Part shown: piece by piece, positions 60,912 through 64,000 of the stretch | How positions within the stretch are numbered: position 1 is the stretch's first letter | How the letters are laid out: each line of letters opens with the position of its first letter | NCBI GenBank assembly: GCA_900753305.1 | Contig: CAADYR010000170.1 | Coordinates: forward strand, 4,537 to 68,536 | Direction: 5' to 3' | DNA from: Lachnospiraceae bacterium | Lineage (GTDB): Bacteria > Bacillota > Clostridia > Lachnospirales > Lachnospiraceae | Length of the DNA stretch: 64,000 nt | Translations under genes and position numbers: made by a program | Notes under the pieces: model-generated | Told to the model about the DNA's origin: nothing | The model's database searches: none | Seen by the model: only the letters and a program-made list of their open reading frames with translations

Positions 60912-62378
60912 TTATTTATTAGCTTCATCCAGGTAGGAAGCCCATTCATTTCTGACTGCTTCTGCTGCCTGAGCTGGAGGATTATCAAGATTGCATCCCC
61001 ATAAGAACTGCTCTCCTAAAGATAAACCTGGAATCATCTCATGATATGTTGTAAATCCATTCTCACACATTCTTGCAATGGTCAATTCTACAGATTCAGT
61101 ATCTCTGAAAGAATCATAGTAGCCTGATAATCTGTCATTGTAATCTTCATAACCAGGTACCGGATCTGTATATGCATTTAATGCAAAAGCAATCTTCCAT
61201 GCCTTGTCAGCATCATAGCATGCAGGAATCGCATAAATGTTATCTGTGTAGCAGTTTCTGTAATCCTTTGCATTAGGTCCCTTAGGGAAGCATACGAAGC
61301 CAAAGTCATCTTCCATATCCTTTAATTCGTTAGCTGCCAGATAAGCCTGACCTACCAGAAATGCACCATCACCGTTAGGGAATGCTGTTTTCCAGTAATC
61401 CCATTCAGCACCTTCTGGCATATATTTGTACTTAGCCATCATATCCAGTGCCCAGTTAAGAGCCTGTAATGTCTCATCAGATTCCAGTTTATTGACATAC
61501 TTGCCGTTCTCCATGCCAATGTACTCTGCATCGTTAGACCATACTGCTTCGTTCTTGGTTTCGCTATCGTCTGTAACCAGTGCCCAGCGGTCTGTTACAC
61601 CATCATTATCGGTATCGGCTGTAATAGTCTGGCAAAGTTCTTCGAACTTATCCCATGTCCATTCACCGCTCTCCTGCCATTTATAAATATCTGCAGGATC
61701 AATACCTGCTTCCTCCAATAATCTCTTGTTAAAATACAGACCTCCTCGTGGTTCAGGAATTTCGGGACTGCAGCCGTAGATAGAATCTCCCTTTGTACAG
61801 AGCTTATGAACTCCACCCTTCCATTTATCCTGTGAGAAATCAAGACAATCCAGTGACGCCAGATCATACATCAGACCACTGTTCATAGCTGATACAAATT
61901 CTGCACCCTGACGAAGAATCCATACATAATTCTCATCTCCGCCTGTTGTTGCATAATTCAGGAAATCTTCAGGTGTTGAACCCCAGTCACTGATTGCTAC
62001 CTGCTTGATCTTGAAGTTGTATGTATCCTGTACCCATTCTCTATACTCCTGGCGTGCCTCTTCGTATGCATTCTTAGGTTCTTCTTCCTCGCCTGAGCTC
62101 CACCAATCACGGATGATAATCTCCATACCACCTAAATCATACACATTTCCATCAGCATCCGTCAAGGCTACATAACCATCTTCTTCATCTTCTGTTATTA
62201 CCTCTGCCTCAGTTGTTTCTGTTGCCGCATTGTCTGTAGCTGCTTCACTTGCAGGGGTATCTGCTGCCGGTGTCTCAGCAGGAGCAGCACTTCCCCCACA
62301 TCCTGCAAGGCTGACTGTCATTGTAGCAGCCAAGGATGCTGCCATCACTTTCTTAAACATTTTTTTCTTCATCTTCAA
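60912..62378 (-). CDS. Sugar-binding lipoprotein of second ABC importer
   Basis: A 488-residue binding lipoprotein. The signal peptide ends in VSLAGCGGS; an Ala/Thr/Glu-rich acidic linker follows to ~75. The mature part contains EIIIRDWWSSGEEEEPKNAYE and LYFNKRLLEEAGIDPADI, typical of CUT1 binding proteins. It lies 50 bp after the MalG-type gene in the same operon. Its sequence is distinct from the other binding protein (43847), so the two importers likely take different oligosaccharides. Confidence 0.93.
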   Translation of the reverse strand: MKMKKKMFKKVMAASLAATMTVSLAGCGGSAAPAETPAADTPASEAATDNAATETTEAEVITEDEEDGYVALTDADGNVYDLGGMEIIIRDWWSSGEEEEPKNAYEEARQEYREWVQDTYNFKIKQVAISDWGSTPEDFLNYATTGGDENYVWILRQGAEFVSAMNSGLMYDLASLDCLDFSQDKWKGGVHKLCTKGDSIYGCSPEIPEPRGGLYFNKRLLEEAGIDPADIYKWQESGEWTWDKFEELCQTITADTDNDGVTDRWALVTDDSETKNEAVWSNDAEYIGMENGKYVNKLESDETLQALNWALDMMAKYKYMPEGAEWDYWKTAFPNGDGAFLVGQAYLAANELKDMEDDFGFVCFPKGPNAKDYRNCYTDNIYAIPACYDADKAWKIAFALNAYTDPVPGYEDYNDRLSGYYDSFRDTESVELTIARMCENGFTTYHEMIPGLSLGEQFLWGCNLDNPPAQAAEAVRNEWASYLDEANK

Positions 62379-62428
62379 ATCCTCCTTTTTTTATATAAAC
62401 CGCTCTGTATGCAACATTCAAAGCGTAT

Positions 62429-63436
62429 TTACATCTTAATACCTGAACTGCTTAAGCTTTCTACAAATCCCTTCTGCGCAAACAGATACAGAATCAACAA
62501 GGGAACAATTACCATAAGTGTACCTGTAGATACGATACAGTTCGTATAACCAACTGATGCACCACCCGGTACCTTCATGGTGTTCACCATCCATGCATCC
62601 ATTCTGTCAGCGATGACTGCGAGCTGCGTTGACAACAACTTGATATTTCCAAGGAACATCTTGGAGTAAAATCCATCTGTCCATTGCCAAACAAAGGAAA
62701 ACAGGAAACAGGATGTCAGAATTGGTTTTGCATCTGGAAGCATAATACTGACAAAGGTACGAAGTGTACCACACCCGTCAACATATGCCGCTTCCTCTAA
62801 TTCTTTGGGAATATTACGGAAAAACTGTCTGATCATGAATATGTACAGACCATTTTTAAGTCCCATGCAGCCTGCACTCATCAGATAGTATGGAAGGATA
62901 GAACCTCTCAGGTTGATGGTATCTCCCCTAATCAACTTACTCAGTCCCAGAACATCGAAATATCTGAAATGCAAATGCAGGGAAGTGGAAATTGTCTGCG
63001 GCGGTATGATAATTACCATAATGACACAGGCAAACCAGAACTTCTTTAAGGGAAATTCAAACCTGGCAAATCCGTAACCCACCAGTGTACACACTGTAAT
63101 CTGTAACACAGCAATAGACAAAGATACGATGGAAGTATGCATCAGGGATCTTACATAATCCATAAACTGTGCACATAATCTGTAATTAGATGTTGTAAAA
63201 TGTTCAGGTATATTAATAACCATTGCATTATACAGATCCTGTTCTTCCATGAAACTGACAGATATCTTCATAAGAATCGGCTGCAGAATCAGAAAGCACA
63301 TACCAAAGAGTAACACTGCCCTGATAATTCTGACTGAGATATCCATTGCCCTTTTTTTGAGGAGATAACCGCCGGATCTGCGGTTTCTCTCACAAAATCC
63401 CAATTCAGGGGTCTGTTTCTTTTTATGCTTAATCAT
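62429..63436 (-). CDS. ABC sugar importer permease, MalG type (second importer)
   Basis: A 335-residue permease with about six membrane segments. The N-terminal ~30 residues are basic and hydrophilic. The EAA loop is EEAAYVDGCGTLRTFVSIMLPDAKP (about residue 220). It overlaps the partial MalF-type gene upstream by 8 bp. Slightly longer than the other MalG-type protein and not close to it. Confidence 0.92.
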   Translation of the reverse strand: MIKHKKKQTPELGFCERNRRSGGYLLKKRAMDISVRIIRAVLLFGMCFLILQPILMKISVSFMEEQDLYNAMVINIPEHFTTSNYRLCAQFMDYVRSLMHTSIVSLSIAVLQITVCTLVGYGFARFEFPLKKFWFACVIMVIIIPPQTISTSLHLHFRYFDVLGLSKLIRGDTINLRGSILPYYLMSAGCMGLKNGLYIFMIRQFFRNIPKELEEAAYVDGCGTLRTFVSIMLPDAKPILTSCFLFSFVWQWTDGFYSKMFLGNIKLLSTQLAVIADRMDAWMVNTMKVPGGASVGYTNCIVSTGTLMVIVPLLILYLFAQKGFVESLSSSGIKM

Positions 63437-64000
63437 AGTAATATACCCCCTTCGAGATAATAAACGAACTTACTCCGATAATGGCAATGACAATCAGGAA
63501 ATAAATCCACGACATTGCCGATGCAAAACCATAATTGATATACTGGATCATCTGGTCACTGATTTTCTCTAATACCTTATTATCAGATCTCATACAGAAA
63601 TCTACGATCGTATAGATCCAGTTTACAAGGAACAGAGAACTGATCATAGGGAAAGTAATCTTCCAGAGACTCTCCCACGCCGTACATCCCTCAATTGCAG
63701 CCGCTTCATACATATTTGAAGAAATCGTCTGCAGACCTGAAAGGAAGATAATAATCTGAATACCCGATGCAATTGCAACATCATATATTCCATCTACAAT
63801 ATCAAATACTGTTTCAAATGCTGAAGCACCTACACCGGAAGTCAACAGAATATTCTTAATAGCATCCGTTACACTGGTCGTACTGGTTGTTTCTTCTACC
63901 ATACTCTGTACACTGGATAAAAGGGCATTGTTGCTCTCTACCCCAAGGATAACGCCGGAAGAGAGAATAACTGGAAGGAAGAAAATTGCTCTGACAAGTG
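63429..64000 (-). CDS. ABC sugar importer permease, MalF type, N-terminus beyond the window
   Basis: The frame is open to base 64000, so the gene starts outside. Upstream of the first internal ATG (63902) it still reads LVRAIFFLPVILSSGVILGV, the typical second membrane segment of MalF-type permeases. The visible part has the EAA-like loop YEAAAIEGCTAWESLWKITFPM and the C-terminal segment AMSWIYFLIVIAIIGVSSFI. It pairs with the MalG-type gene at 62429. Confidence 0.88.
   Translation of the reverse strand, partial: LVRAIFFLPVILSSGVILGVESNNALLSSVQSMVEETTSTTSVTDAIKNILLTSGVGASAFETVFDIVDGIYDVAIASGIQIIIFLSGLQTISSNMYEAAAIEGCTAWESLWKITFPMISSLFLVNWIYTIVDFCMRSDNKVLEKISDQMIQYINYGFASAMSWIYFLIVIAIIGVSSFIISKGVYYYD

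Overview
The window reads as one contiguous chromosome segment of an anaerobic, endospore-forming, low-GC Firmicute of the class Clostridia. A gut Lachnospiraceae-type organism is the best inference, from the housekeeping gene order (recN-argR-nadK-tlyA-dxs-ispA-xseBA-nusB; rimP-nusA-rnpM-ylxQ-infB-rbfA), the complete spoIIIA operon and the richness in plant-glucan enzymes. Almost everything lies on the minus strand. Plus-strand genes are the partial EAL gene at the left edge, a 52-codon small gene, a YczE-type membrane protein and two AraC regulators.

Region 1 (1-31.2 kb) is core genome: DNA repair, arginine regulation, NAD and isoprenoid synthesis, exonuclease VII, NusB, an Asp23 protein, a transglutaminase-like lipoprotein, release factor 3, spoIIIAA-AH behind a sigma-E-type promoter, pnp, rpsO, an SH3/NlpC-P60 hydrolase, ribF, truB, nrnA, rbfA and the infB-nusA-rimP block. 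Three RNA control regions are visible here: a terminator-like hairpin just after the rimP promoter, a structured rpsO leader, and a long hairpin between rpsO and pnp.

Region 2 (31.2-41.9 kb) is accessory. It holds a membrane-anchored cohesin-like protein directly downstream of a secreted GH43 enzyme with a C-terminal dockerin, a GH78 rhamnosidase pseudogene with two in-frame TGA codons, a PucR-type regulator, a free-standing small gene with its own promoter and terminator, and a divergent LysR/YczE pair.

Region 3 (41.9-64 kb) is a beta-glucan utilisation locus: two ABC sugar importers (one cut by the window edge), a GH16 lipoprotein with carbohydrate-binding modules, a GH5 lipoprotein, two different GH94 phosphorylases, a GH43 enzyme and two AraC regulators. 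A GH16 plus GH5 endo-enzyme set with two phosphorylases would suit mixed-linkage beta-1,3/1,4-glucan: surface cleavage, ABC import, then phosphorolysis of cellobiose-type and laminaribiose-type products. Three promoters here share a 13-bp direct repeat at 20-bp spacing, ending 20-21 bp before a -10 hexamer, which defines a putative AraC regulon. A 208-bp palindromic element with 15-bp direct repeats sits between the GH16 and GH94 genes.

The strongest candidates for an undescribed system are (a) the tandem U32-like paralogues at 57639-59518, with four shared cysteines and a KIEGR/KIVGR-type motif, inside the glucan locus, and (b) the compact cohesin/dockerin pair at 31487-35669.
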